From Isoetes taiwanensis (Eukaryota; Streptophyta; Lycopodiopsida; Isoetales; Isoetaceae), in assembly GCA_021234155.1 (NCBI GenBank), contig JAJEKV010000009.1, forward strand, positions 9,184,546-9,248,545: a stretch of 64,000 nucleotides of DNA, written 5' to 3'. The position numbers and the translations under genes were made by a program. The notes beneath the pieces were generated by a model. The model was not told where the DNA came from. It made no database searches and worked only from the letters and a program-made list of their open reading frames with translations. Shown here piece after piece: positions 43,460 to 55,900 of the stretch (its first letter is position 1; the number at the start of each line of letters is the position of its first letter).

Positions 43460-46400
43460 TCTTCTGGATAGCTCCGTGTCTGATCATAATCCACAACTTC
43501 TAACTAATGATGTGGCTAATTGTCATCGACCTACCAGGACTTACTTTAAGCTTAATTGCAAGTACTTGGAGGATGAGGAATTCAAACTTGGCTGTAGTCG
43601 GGCTTGGTCTCGGGCCTTCTCACCTCGTAGGGGCATGTCTGGGGTTGTCGCAAGTTGTTCCGCAAAGGAAGTCATTTGCAAAAGAATATGGAAGAGCCAG
43701 AGCTGCTAAAGCTAGAGGACTATTGACTGCATTGTATCAGGAATTAGAAGTACTCCGCGCTTGTGGTCATACTAGTGGAGTCAGAGAAAAGGAGTTATTA
43801 TCTCAGATCAAGGTTATGGAAACTGTAAAAGTTCACGAAGCCAAAGTGAAGGCCCGGGGGGTTGCAAAGTGGTTCACGGGACGGAGATAGATGTACCCAG
43901 CTCATTTTTTTTGCGGCCGCAAGAAGAAGGAAACTCGCCACTTCTATACATTCTTTGGTGTTGCCAGATGGCGCTCTTATCTCCGATCCGGTGAATCTTA
44001 AGCAGTATCTTCATCATCACTTTTCTTCATTCTTTTGCACGACACCCATTGCCCTTTCGTAAGGACATGCAATTGGCGCGGCTAAGGTAAAAGGCCGCAT
44101 TGTTTCCAGAAGAGCGAGAGGTTGCTTCTTGAGTCTAATATCGTGAAGGAGGACTTAAAAGCAAATTTGTGGTTCTCTTGAAAAGGGACAAATGCCCGGT
44201 CTTGATGGCTTTCCTATTGAATTCTTTTCGGAAGTCTTTGGATTTGGTTGGAGGATGACATATATGATGCCTTTTGTGAGTTTCGAGAGATTTAGGAGCC
44301 TTGATAAGATTTTGAATACGTTATATCTCTCTCATTCCAAAGAGCAAGGAACCCAAGACTATTTTCGATTTGGCGACCTATTACATTGCTTTCCTCTGTG
44401 TACAAGATCTTTGCTAAGACATTGGCAGAAAGAGTCCGAGACATCTTGGCTGACGCTATCTCGTCAACACAATCTGGCTTTCTCCCTCGTCGTTGTATTC
44501 TCAACAACATGACTGCTGCATATGAAGGAATATATTGGGCCCAGTTACAGGGTCATAGAACAGTGTATCTTAAGCTTGATTTTGCTAAAGCTTACGATAG
44601 TCTGGGTTTGAGGAGTCGTTCACAAGGAATGTCATGAAGCTCCATACATCAGCCAGATCTACTGTCCTTTTCCAGGGCGAGCCATCAGATATTTTTGTAG
44701 TGGGTAGAGGAATTCGGCAAGGTTGTCCCTTAGCACCCTTGCTTTTCACAATTGTGGCAGAAGTATTATCCCAGCTCTTCTCCGTGGCTACCCAAGATGG
44801 CGTTATTCAAGGCCTCCCAATGGACGATGGTTCTCAAGAGGTATATAACCAATATGCTGATGACACTTTTTTGTTCCTAATTGCCGAGGCTGAGAATCTT
44901 CGTAATGCTAAGCTATTATTAGACACATTCTCCTTAGCATCAGGAGTTCTTGTAGGGTGGAAAAAATGTACAGCTTTGTGGACGTTGGACAGTCCCATCC
45001 CTCCCTGTATTTTGGACTATCCATGGAAGATTCTTCTGCATGGCAATACCACGAAGTTGCTTGGTATCCCAGTTGGAATTCACGTCTCTGCTTCAGATGC
45101 TTGGGATGAAATCATTAGTGGGTTGCAAAAGCACTTGTTTTGGTGGAATACAGCTAAACTATCCATGTACGGTAGAATCACTGTGGCTAAATGTGTTCTT
45201 AGTAATACTCATGTCTACATGGCGACTGCGCTATTAGCTCCACAGTGTAAAATGGATGAGATTGTGCGTATCGTCAGAAATTTTATTTGGGGTGGAAATG
45301 AGTTAGGAGCGGTGGTCAAGGTAGCTTGGGCGAAATGCATTAGACCTAAGGCAGCTGGTGGTCTTGGTATGTTGGATTTTCACCTCCAAAGCAAGGTGAT
45401 GCTATCAAAGTTCATTTGGAGGATTTTCATTGGTAAGGATGATTCTCCTGGCCTGAGGTTATTGGTGCAGTCGATTCAGCATTGTCTCCCATTTCATAAG
45501 GCCACCATTAAGCCCCTCCTTCCTTGGGCTTTGCTTTATCATATGCATCTGTATCCTAATGCTTCTCCCTTTCTAAAGGGGTTGCTTGCTGCTTGGGACA
45601 CTGTCAGGTCTCTTTTCCATATTAATCTTGAGGCATGTCTTCAGTTGTCCACTCCATGCTGGTGGATTCCTTTGCAGGACACTCCAGAGAATGTGCCTCT
45701 AAGTGTGGTTGTTCATCAATGTTGTTAAATACTTTGCATACCGTACGGGTACCATACGTTTTTTAAGTTTTTTTTTTAAGTTTTTTATTTTAGGTTTTTA
45801 AAATCTTAGAATACGTTTTTATAACATTAAAAACGTTGCAAACGTTAAAAACGTTAAAAACGTAAAAAAAAACTTTAAAAACCCTAAATTTCCCCTTTGA
45901 AACAGATTATATAACATTTTTTAATACCAGCACCATATTTGGGTTCCAATCAAATCACAAAAATGTGTATTCAATTCAAAGGTTTAACTTAATAATATAA
46001 CAACTAACATAAATGTTTCGCTTATTATCATACTAGAGGTAGATAGAAGAGAAATGAATATAGGGTAAAAAGAATTATTTGAAGCAGCTATACCTTTGGA
46101 ACGGTTTTGGGTCACTTCCTGCTTCTATTTGTCACTTATGGCAGTCAGATCTTCAGAAGCAATATAGAAAAAAATGAATCGAAATAAAATTAGTTGTAAA
46201 AGAAGAAGAATGGAAAAGTTACCTTGGTCGACTGGTCTTGGATTGGCGCAAGAATTGTTTCCTGGTTTGCATGGTGGAGTAAAAACCTTTCTTTCATTGA
46301 GCAAAAAACCAAAATCCTGGTTCTACATGCATTCGGCATATTTCTACATGCATGCGGCCGCTCATAGTTCCAAAATCTTGTTTGCTAGACTAGAAAATCT

Positions 46401-47440
46401 AAATGAAAGTCATTCAAGGCATTAGTAATGTTTTTTTTTTTTTTTTTTTTTACATTTTTTGATAACCCCCGATGGTTGCAAACGTTTAGAAAACGTAGGG
46501 GTTTTTTAAGAAGTACTCTATGGTTAAAAACGAGGTTTTTTAACAACACTGTTGTTCATCCAAAGACACAACGACGATGGATAGCAGCTGGTATCAACAC
46601 TATTGCAGCTTGGTATGAATCTGGTCATCTTATGTCATGGGAAGCATTTAGAACAAAGTGTACAGATGGGACAGAGTAATCTGGAATCATATTGCTGCAT
46701 TGTTGCCACAGGATTCTGGTCCACAGATTGAGGTAGTCGTATGGGGTTGCCATCAGGATATCCAGCCAGGGCGGTTTGTGTCTTCTGTGTATACTATAAA
46801 TTGCTCTTGCATTCTGAAGTCCTGCCTCCATCTAATAGGTGGCATCTTCAGGTCCATCAGCCACAATGGAAAAGTGTTTGGATATGGGTATGGGATAGGC
46901 TGCTTCATCCCAAAGTAGTAGTTTTGTGGTGGCAAGTGATCCCTAGATGCCTCAGAGTCAACAGATTAGTCCATAAAATGGATAATCGGATTTCAGAGCT
47001 CTGTCCTTTATGCCAGCAAAGGGTTGAGAGTATTGAGCATTGTTTTTTCTTGTGTGAGCGACTTCGGCAGGCATGGTCTTGGTTGTTGACCCTATTTGGC
47101 ACGTCTCGATCTAGCCAGCAAATTTTGCTTGCTATCTATCCTGATGCTTGGCCCAAACTACGGAAACGAGCTTTTCATCTCGCATGTGGCTGGTTTTTAT
47201 GGTCAATCTGGAAGAGAAGGAGGTTGTTTATCTTTAAGGGCGTAGATACTGCAGATGAGATTGTTCTTCAGTGGGCGCAAAATACTGATTGGCATACTTA
47301 CCTTCAGATTCATTCTTTTGCATAGGCAGGTGGTTGTGCTCAGTTGGATCGGTTTGTCCACTGGGGTTATAATCCTGTCTTTGATTTTATGTTGCTCTGG
47401 TTTTTAGTTGGTGAATAAAGCTTGTCGTCCTTCAAAAATA
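43460..47440 (+). pseudogene. LINE ORF2 (endonuclease end, RT, zinc-binding domain), split by a hAT element
   Basis: A non-LTR element lacking its 5' half. It opens with the end of the endonuclease ('SDHNPQLL'), then the linker helix ('AKARGLLTALYQELEVL'). RT follows with 'PGLDGFPIEFF', 'YKIFAKTLAERV', 'YLKLDFAKAYDS', 'GIRQGCPLAPLLF' and the catalytic 'QYADDTFLF' (about 44850). Thumb-region blocks ('FIWGGNELG', 'GGLGMLDF') come next. At 45716 the frame is broken by a hAT insertion and resumes at 46560 ('RRWIAAGINTIAAWYESG'). The zinc-binding RT-associated domain ('LCPLCQQRVESIEHCFFLCE') follows. The 3' end has 'GAATAAAG' and an A-rich tail (about 47400-47450). Several frameshifts (near 44400, 44620 and 46670) make it a pseudogene. 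Confidence 0.88.
45717..46551. mobile_element. hAT-type non-autonomous element (835 bp) inside the LINE
   Basis: Ends CAATGTTGTTAAA and TTTAACAACACTG, flanked by the 8-bp duplication TTGTTCAT (45709-45716 and 46552-46559). Removing it restores continuity of the LINE frame. The left end has the 'CCGTACGGGTACC' motif found in the MITE at 41333. The interior contains 'AAAACGTTAAAAACG' repeats and a T run at about 46430-46450. No transposase. Confidence 0.9.
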
Positions 47441-47519
47441 AAAATAAAAATGACAGATTGTTAATTCTTGCAAGGGCCGTTGAAGAAAGAGCAGTGATTT
47501 AAATTTCTCTAAATGATGG

Positions 47520-48115
47520 ATAAGCCACCTGAAGTTTCAGTAACTTCAATCCATATTGAAGTATAGCCTTGTGCAATCCACTGAGCAAGGTCCTCAACCA
47601 ATGTGAGCCATAAGATCTTGGATCGACGACCAGGATCAAGAATAATCCAGACCGTAGGATCGTATGTATATAAACTCCCAAGCCATCTGGGCCGCAGGAT
47701 GTGTCCCTGAGCCAGGTGGGCCATACTCATAGGATCTCAAATAGATGATCGGATAAGAGCGACAAATATAAGAATATATATATGTTAGAGATATATCATA
47801 TCATATCTTTTCATTCATATATACGTTCTTATGTTTTGCGCTATCTAGACCATCGTTTCACATCCTACGGCCCACGTTGCTCAGGGACACATCCTGCGGC
47901 CGAGATGGCTTGGGAGATTATATACAGACAATCCTACGGTCTACATTGTTCTTGATCCTGATCGTGAATCCGAGATCCTACGACTCACTTTGTCCTGGGA
48001 CGTATCCTACGGCCCAGATGGCTTGGGACTTTATATACAAACGATCCTACGTCCAGGTTGTTCTTAATCCTGATCGTCGATCTGAGATCCTACGACTCAC
48101 GTTGCTTTAGATATA
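47520..48115. repeat. Large imperfect inverted repeat with tandem arm
   Basis: The left arm (about 47530-47740) is an inverted copy of the right arm (about 47860-48110). The right arm itself holds two tandem ~120-bp units ('AGATGGCTTGGGA', 'GATCCTACGACTCAC'). The arms are joined by an AT-rich spacer. A transcript would form a long hairpin, so this may be a small-RNA source or a foldback MITE. No gene is implied; open frames in it are mirror images of each other. Confidence 0.7.
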
Positions 48116-48376
48116 CCCTACGTGGTTCTACAGTCCAGATTGATTCAAACAATTTGATCCTAATCCTTAGTTCATGATCCTACGGCTAGCATGCTCAGAG
48201 CTTAGTATTTTCAATTGATTTTAAGGTGAGGCTTTGGAAAGTTCTTATATTGTTTGGGGGATTCGAAACCTAGTTATTGCCCCCCCAAACACTCCATTTT
48301 AGCCACTAGACCAGGCATTAATTCATTGAAAAATAATGTTTCATATATACTTAGGACATAGTTAAGACAGAATAGA

Positions 48377-48545
48377 TGAAAATGTTCTAAAAAAGTTGTA
48401 GAATGTTCTAGATAGTTTTACAATGTTCAAGAAAATTCGAGAATGTTCTGGAATGCTCTAGATAGTTCTACAATCCAGAATCTTCTACGATGTTCTAGAA
48501 AGTTCTAGAATATTTTAGATTGTTGTAAAATGTTCTAGAATGATC
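48377..48545. promoter_or_regulatory. Array of heat-shock-element pentamers
   Basis: Alternating TTC and GAA triplets spaced exactly five bases apart: six perfect units at 48426-48453 and four perfect units at 48493-48510 (TTCTAGAA twice), with further partial units ('GTAGAATGTTCTAGA') around them. Three or more such units form a heat-shock factor binding site. Which transcript it would drive is unclear; a degraded minus-strand LINE lies to the right. Confidence 0.65.
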
Positions 48546-48849
48546 TGGTGGGCGTGATTTGAGCCGTTGGATCTAGTGGCCATATATTCGTGCACAAATA
48601 TTCCATATGCATTCCTGCAAAAAAGAGACCCATTTTTTAGTATATAAGTGGGCCATCCACATGAGGATAGGTATTCTGGATGCCCATTAGCAATGGCAAT
48701 AAGCAGTGGAAAATGGATGCCTAACCTTATTGGACGATCAACGTGTGGAAAATGAAATATGTGCAAATTTGTATTAGCTACTTGCCAAAGCTTGCATCCA
48801 GAATACGCTTACAGAACTCCAAATATTCTAGCATCAACATCAAAAGAGA

Positions 48850-50270
48850 AGTTAGCCATCTAGTTTAGAACACTGTAATTTAAACAGATTATGTTGACCA
48901 AAAAAATAACCAATAGTATTCCACTTGTCATCATAAATGTTCTCTTCACTCCATGCCTGTGAGCAGTTGCAGAGATTTGCAAGTCATGCATGGTATTAAT
49001 CTTAATCCAGCAAATAGAGATAGCATGCCCCCCATGGAGACATCTATTCCTGTGTTTCCATATGTTCCATAAAATAATGAAGGTATTACCAAGCTTGTCA
49101 TCATGCATCAAGAAATCAATAAAATTGTTTGGTTTTTTTATGAAAAGAGTATCGTCATACCAAGTACATAAGGATCTAATTTAGGACGTCTAAAAATATA
49201 GTCCATAGATTCAATATGATTACCATCAAGTGGGCAATTGGCAGGAATAGGATTAAGACTAGACTTATGCCTACTAGGATTGAAATGCTTAACAATGCTC
49301 TCCAAATCGGATAAACTTTTGTTGGCCAATAACCAAATGAAATAGGAAATCTTGGGAGTGCAATAAGAGAGCCAGATATTCTTGTGAATCCTAGTCTCCT
49401 CACTGCCATTAAGATTCCAATAGGCTCTAGCTTTAGAGGGAGAGTTATTGTAGGCCAACAATTTATACACAACAGAGACTTTGTAGTTATACTTCCTCTT
49501 GCACGTCCAGTCAACATGTGAAGTCACAATACTCAAATTAAGGTCAAATAAGATAGCTTTGAGATGTTTGTAAAGGATCCTATCAGAAGAAGTTCCCGTA
49601 ACTTTCCTTTTTGAGACTAGTCCACGAGATCCACCTATTGTCATGCCTGAGATCACCCTGAGTTGTAATACCAGACTGAGCCCATTTTTTTTATAAATCT
49701 TAGGATGTTTAATGGCTAAAAAAGTACCATTTGCCTTAGATAAGTAAGGATTCCAGAAGATCGAGGTGCTCATTTGAAATAAATCAGGTTTGTTGTGAGT
49801 CAAGAGTTTAGAAATCTTGTTCCAAGCTAAAACCATATTTCTCATAAGAGGAGATATATTCTGAGCAGGATGGATGTCAAAGAAAATAGAGGAAGGAAGC
49901 GAATGACTGATGGAGCGGTGCCCTCTAATTCCACATTTTTGAAATCAATATTTTATAAAAACAGAGGTAGGATTGTTCATATGAAAGAGAGCCCTCCAAA
50001 CATGCTTACCCGCAAGAGCATATCCTTGCAAGAACAAATTTTTGCATCCAAGACCACCTTGGGTTTTTGATTTGGTAATATAGTTCCAATTGACCAAATG
50101 TTTTTTACCCCAAATAAAGTTTCTAATTATTCTCTCTAGTTGAAGATAAATGTTTTTTGGAGAAATAAGGCAGAGTAGTTTCCAGTCCACAAATTCTAGA
50201 TCCTCTGCGAGATTTTTAATGACTTGAATGAGCTCCTTCATAGCTTTTTTAAGGCCTGGTTCCTCATACT
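48850..50270 (-). pseudogene. LINE ORF2 3' part (RT thumb and zinc-binding domain)
   Basis: Reading down the minus strand: 'RIIRNFIWGKKHLVNW' and 'GGLGCKNLFLQGYALAGKHV' from the region after the RT catalytic core, then 'NIWLSYCTPKISYFIWLLAN' and 'CPLDGNHIESMDYIF' of the RT-associated zinc-binding domain. The catalytic YADD part is missing (5' truncation near 50270). Frame changes at about 49850 and 49180. Confidence 0.75.
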
Positions 50271-51858
50271 CCCCTCATACTGCAACAATCATCCTTAGAA
50301 TGGCTGGCTTTTACTCAAACAAGCTAATACAAAAGAAGATCGAGTTCTTGGATCCTATGGATCATATTAGAGACTAAACCTTTTTCATATGATTTTCCAC
50401 CTATATATTGTTGTTCCTGGTGAAGCATTTCTTGCTACCATGCCAAGCTTTGTCCTTCGTTTATAATTCCCATGCATTCAATAGCTACTTTTTGCTGTTC
50501 ATGGATTATCTCAAAGGTGATAGTAAGATATCTCATTTGTTTCACATGCAAGGTCTTGTTTTTCCTCCCGTTCTTATTTTCTTGGTTAAGCTTTTCATTG
50601 TCTTCTGGTTCTCTGATATCCCTTCCGTTCGATGGTTCTGCCTTCCTAGTGGTGTACTTAGATCTCATTTTGAAAGACTGTAATATGAATATCTGGTTCA
50701 AAAAGAAGATATTGATGTCTCGAGATGCAAAAAATCCAAAGATGAAATCTTAGGGTAAAGCGATCCATAGATAACACAAGTAATCGGTTTGGGAAGGGGT
50801 GGTTTCTCAAGACTAACTCCAAGAAACTAGATATGTTAATCCCTTCAATCAAATTTCTTCCAGCTTTTGAGCGCAAAAGAATGCATAGACTACTCCTAAA
50901 ACTATCTCTATCAAATCTGAAAAAACCCATAAGCAATCTATCTCTAAGAGCTGACAAAATCCAGCTTTCTCTCATTGGCAAGGATTGTGGTGGTAGCGCA
51001 GTTCTAGGCATAAAGTTATGGAGAATAGCAGAGAAAAATTCCTTTGCATCATCCATCGAATTTGGCTCCCGCTTTGAGTCCCCATCTTGGACGTCGTCTA
51101 TCGCCACGTCACCATAGGTCCCTATTTTGTTCTCTCTCTATCTCTTCATTCTATATATACTCTATCAAATAGAAAAAAGAAAGGGGGTGATAAAATGAGT
51201 TCTTTGACAGATTTAGAACTTCTTGGCATCAAAAAGGAAAAAAAACCTTAGTCCACAACCACTTGAAAAAATACTAAAATGTTTCCACCACCGAAAAGGA
51301 AACAGAACTTATAATCATTCGATGTTTAGATATACTGAGATTATGCCCAAGTTGCCAAAACTCACTCTTATAATGAATTGCTGCATAGGAGGGGGCAATC
51401 TAAAAACAAAGTTCTACAAAGTGTGCGAATAGTGCGATGTGGCAGAGGCAAGATTGAGCAAAGTTAGCCAATAGTGCCATGTGGTAGAGGGAGGATTGTG
51501 CGCGTCCAGACTTTCCTTATGTTAGGTGAGGGCGGTTGGGCGCGATGCTAAGTGGGCTCACCAGATTCTTGCTTAGAGCACGTAAGGGCATTGCCAGAGC
51601 CCAGTATCAATTGCAAAAAGTGATGCAAGGGTGAAAAAACAAAATATGGCCATCTACCACCTTATATCCTATTGTATTCGATTCCAATGTATGTTAAAAT
51701 ATACTTCCTTCCTTCCTTCCTTCCTTTAAACACAATCAAAATAATTATAACAAAGGTCCAATAGTAGGTAAAAAAAATGTTATCTCATCGCGGTGTTACG
51801 GGGACCCGTTATCAACCACGCATGTCATATAGTTGCTGCGCACATCCCATTCCCGGGC
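50271..51858. other. Intergenic, no gene I can identify
   Basis: A minus-strand open frame at 50658-51107 (149 codons) begins with an acidic stretch and contains 'ILSALRDRLLMGFFRFDRD', which might be a remnant of a LINE ORF1, but I cannot support a family. The right end is the upstream region of the Tubby-like gene and contains a TTCC microsatellite. Confidence 0.4.
51704..51726. repeat. (TTCC)n microsatellite
   Basis: Five to six CTTC/TTCC units about 130 bp upstream of the Tubby-like start codon. CT-rich runs are frequent near plant promoters, but no role is shown. Confidence 0.9.
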
Positions 51859-52992
51859 ATGGCGACCAAACTGGCAAGGCAAGTTTTCTTCCGCTCTCCT
51901 CCTCCGGCGCCAATTCATTCAAATCAAATCCTAAATTTGCAGTTCAATATTTTCCCAGATTCAGAGCGGGATTGGGCATCTCTGAATCCGGATTTGTTAG
52001 CTCTAATTTTCGAGAAAGTGGAGCTCAGATGGGCTGTGGCCATCGCCGGAACATGTCGGAGATGGAGGGTTTTGATGCTTCAGATGTGCCCGAGGCTTAA
52101 CTCCTCTGGGCTCTTGGTTTTTCCGGCGAATTTAAGGGATCCAGGGCCTGCGGTGGGAAATATGCAGTGTTTGATGGTAAGAAAGGGCAAGATTTTTAGC
52201 GTATATGCAGGTTCTGGACTCGATCATAGAGGTTTAAGATTTTTGATGTCTGCTCAACTCCGGTGGCGCCCCTCTGGCTATGTCTGTTCCATCGGTACCC
52301 ATAGAGTTGGATCTTCCACCAAGAATGGACCTGTCTATTTGGGTACTCTAAAACCTAAGCTAAGAGCTCCTGAATTCGTTCTCTGGGATTATTCCTTAGG
52401 AACTTCTTCATCTGATCATCTTAGAAAGAGGATTAAATACCCTGTTTTTAGGTTGAAATTTATGGAGCATGTTGTGAATGATACAAGGCAACGAAGGCTT
52501 TCTTGTGTGTTGTATGAATCCATGCAAAACTTGCAACAATGGTTACAAGATTTGGAAAAGGAGGATGAATTGCGTAAAAGGAGTAAGAAATTAAGTTGGA
52601 TATGTTCACAGGTGCATGATTTTTCATCAGAAACAGAGGGGCTGCTTGGAAGGAGGAGGTCTAACATATCCAAATCTTTCTCAAACATGGAAGGTCATGA
52701 AATAAGAAGCAAAATTCCGGTGTGGAGTGCAGAGCGCCAATGCTGGTCTTTAGATTTTCATGGCAGAGCTACTATGCCATCCATTCATAACCTCCAGCTT
52801 GTGGCCAGAACAGAAAATGATGAACAGATTCAGGATCAAGGGTCTAATTCTTCAGATTCAATCGTTCTTCAAATGGGAAAAGTTGGAAAAGATGCATATA
52901 CCATGGATTTTAGTTATCCAATCTCTCCTTTCCAAGCTTTTGGAATCTGCCTCACTAGCTTTGCCTCCAACTCTGCAAAATCTCAGCCCTGA
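51859..52992 (+). CDS. Tubby-like F-box protein
   Basis: 377 residues in a single exon. The N-terminal F-box ('WASLNPDLLALIFEKVE', 'VAIAGTCRRWRVL', about residues 37-75) would link the protein to SKP1 in an SCF ubiquitin ligase. A split Tubby domain follows. Its first part has 'LRDPGPAVGNMQCLMVRKGK' and 'YLGTLKPKLRAPEFVLWDY'. Then comes a ~100-residue basic/Ser-rich insertion, and then the conserved C-terminal part: 'KIPVWSAERQCWSLDFHGRA', 'NLQLVA', 'VLQMGKVGKDAYTMDFSYP' and 'SPFQAFGICLTSF'. In this family the C-terminal barrel binds membrane phosphoinositides. The start is the first ATG in the frame and has good context (GGGCATGGC). Plant Tubby-like genes usually contain introns, so a retrogene origin is possible. 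The frame is intact. Confidence 0.88.
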   Translation: MATKLARQVFFRSPPPAPIHSNQILNLQFNIFPDSERDWASLNPDLLALIFEKVELRWAVAIAGTCRRWRVLMLQMCPRLNSSGLLVFPANLRDPGPAVGNMQCLMVRKGKIFSVYAGSGLDHRGLRFLMSAQLRWRPSGYVCSIGTHRVGSSTKNGPVYLGTLKPKLRAPEFVLWDYSLGTSSSDHLRKRIKYPVFRLKFMEHVVNDTRQRRLSCVLYESMQNLQQWLQDLEKEDELRKRSKKLSWICSQVHDFSSETEGLLGRRRSNISKSFSNMEGHEIRSKIPVWSAERQCWSLDFHGRATMPSIHNLQLVARTENDEQIQDQGSNSSDSIVLQMGKVGKDAYTMDFSYPISPFQAFGICLTSFASNSAKSQP

Positions 52993-55900
52993 TATATATA
53001 TAAACAGGATGCTTGAACAGTAGTATCATAGGCAGACTCTGTTCATTTAAACAGGATGATTGATCAAATAAATTTACTCTGAACAGCTTCCTTACAATAT
53101 ATAATGATTTCACTACTTTTTTTACTCTAGTTTTGCATTTTTTGGTCTGTCTTAGTTGTCTCTGTGCCAGAATACATCATAATATTTTGGACCATTGCTG
53201 CCAGGCAGAAGACAGACAATAAATTTGCATCTATACTGAAGCAAGCCAACATAGGGATTCATCATTATTAACGCTACAAACAACAAAAATTTGGGTGTTG
53301 ATTTGCAACTGTGAGGGTGTCTATTCTTTGCTATATAGTATCAAAGAAAAAATAATAATAATAAACCAGTAGGTAGCAAGCAGCAAAAATTTGAATGAGA
53401 AACATAGTGCCACATACACCAAATATGATTACACATTATGATGATCTATGAGATATATTGGATATATAAGTTAGTGCTTTAAAGTCAAGATCATGATCAT
53501 TAATCTTAATGATTGAGAGATATGTGAATAATTCCATGAGTGGTGCTTATACTTTGTAAGTGCTAATGTTAATAAAAGAATTAGAATGTGCCCAATGGTC
53601 CTAGTATGGTCCTACTTCGTGATGAAGACTAGGATATTGTGATGTGTTCAAACTTGGTGGTTAAGTTGTCAAATTTTGGTGGGGATGACGTGCGTGGCAT
53701 AACATCTTTGATTCTTTTGATTCATATCCTACTCAATCTGTTATCTGGGACCAGGTAAATCTAAGGGAGCGTTGTATATATTGGATGCCATCATGTTTAC
53801 GCCAGGGGTATATCCGTGGTCCGGGTCTTTGACATGTTATAGTCATGCCACAAAAAAAATACACGGGGTTTTTGTGGACTTAGCGGATTTTTTGCGATTT
53901 CGGGCTGGCTTAAACATGCCCACGTCCGACATTTACAACGATCGAAATCTAACATTCAAGTGTACTAAGAATCCCTTATGCTTTGTCTCACCTAATTTAC
54001 CCATCCTTCCACTTCTAACCTTTTGACGTCGTAACACCATCTATGAACACCTAATTTTGGTACACCCCATTCTATTTTGTCCCGCCTAACTTCCATAAAA
54101 TCTCACCGCATCCATTGTCACATACATTTTATACATAGTAAGACATTACGAGACAACACGGGACTTAGACAATTCACCTCTGCAGCATGTAAAAGTATTT
54201 TAGTTCACCATTCATTCATACTCATGTAGTGCATGATACACGAGATTTAGACAAGCCACATTTGAACCATATAAATGTAAAGTACAATTGTAGTTCACCA
54301 TTCAATCATATTCATGTAGGACATAATTGTTGATGCTCGTGCGATATATTAAACATAATATTTGATGTCTCTTTTAGGTATTAGGAAAATGCCCATGTTT
54401 GTTGGGCATTCCAAAATGTGGGACCAGTGGCCGCCATGCCTCCACAACATGGAAATTGTGAGTCGTTTTCTTTTTCTTCGCAGAGGTCCGATGGCGCTCT
54501 GCGGCTATGGGCCTCGGCCGCCCCTGGCGCTCTGACAGCTATGGCAATCGGCGTCCCGTGGTGCTGGGCAGTTAGGCCGCTCGTTCTATTGACCATTGTT
54601 TCTTTTTATGAAGATTTATTTCACATTTCCCGTCTGTTCTTGAGGAAAAGCGATTGTTTCATGATTCTCATCTGTTCTTGAGGAAAATCAAGTATGCAAT
54701 AGTGATTTCTTATGCTTTCAGAGTAATTTTTTCTTCTTTTTATGGTTTCAAACTGTTCTGATGCTTTTTTTTTCCTTGCATGTAGGTCCAGGATGCAGTT
54801 TCTTGCAAGCAGGTGGGATGCAGGTCGTATATATGTTTTTTTAATTGAAAGATGTTAGGTTCACAAATAATTTTATATCGCTCCAGTATTGTTTGGGGAT
54901 TTTTGGCTAGGCAAGTTATTCATGGACACAAGATTCTATGTATAACTTGTTTTTATATTGGGAACCGGTTGTAGCATGTAAATGTTTGTATTCACGGAAT
55001 TGGCTCACCACTTTCCATTTCGGATTGTAGGGATATGCTACATGGCAACACGTAGTTTATCTTCAGATAAAAAAGGCGATCCAATTTCCATGTTGTTATG
55101 TTAAAATTTAACTTTTATCAACTTACCGTTATGATTAAATTATTTTGCAGTTTACATCAAATATTTATGCTAGAAATGTCAGCCTTTACGGCACAATAGG
55201 GCAGCAGGGGCGGCCATCCGAGCAGAGATAGTTCATACCAAGAGATCGTGGGCTGGAAAAGCAACAAGTAGGTTGCTTCTGTCGTGCCAAAGCTAGAGCA
55301 GATCAAGAAGTATCTTCCTTCCATTTTCATTTGAGTTTGCGACAGGAGAGATTAGGCTCGGGTATGGCCGCCATTCCAACTAATCTTCTTTAAACAACAG
55401 GCTATGATTTGGTAAGGATTGTATTTCATGTATTTGCCATGAGTTTTTGGTCTTCAGACAGAGTTAAGCTAGCAAGTAGCATGTGCTCATAGATTCATGA
55501 TGGCTTAGAGTTTCTGAGCTCTAATTTCATCTGGATCTTATCCTCTAGCTGCTGTTAGTGCATATAGATTTTCAAATCTGATAACTCTTTCTTGCATTTC
55601 CCTATGGTTTAGGCCGCATTCACTATGGTGGTGTCTGCATTCATTGTAGATTTGTAGTTTGCACTCATTGCAGTCCTTGCTTGTGGTTGAATGAAATGGT
55701 CGAGAATGGAATAGCAGGTCTTTTGTGTCGCTTGCCTTTTACTACTTTTTATGCTAGATGAACACCTTGAATATTCGGGCTTTGTTCCTTTTGTATGGCT
55801 TTAGTTTGGTGGCATAGCTTATGATGTCTTCTACAACTTGGCAGTTTCAGTATCAGGTTTGTCTTTGCATTTTCATTTGGTTATTACTCTTCCTACTTTA

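Noticed and set aside
51793-51858. An upstream start for the Tubby-like protein
   Set aside because: That frame start is GTG. The first ATG is at 51859 and has good context.
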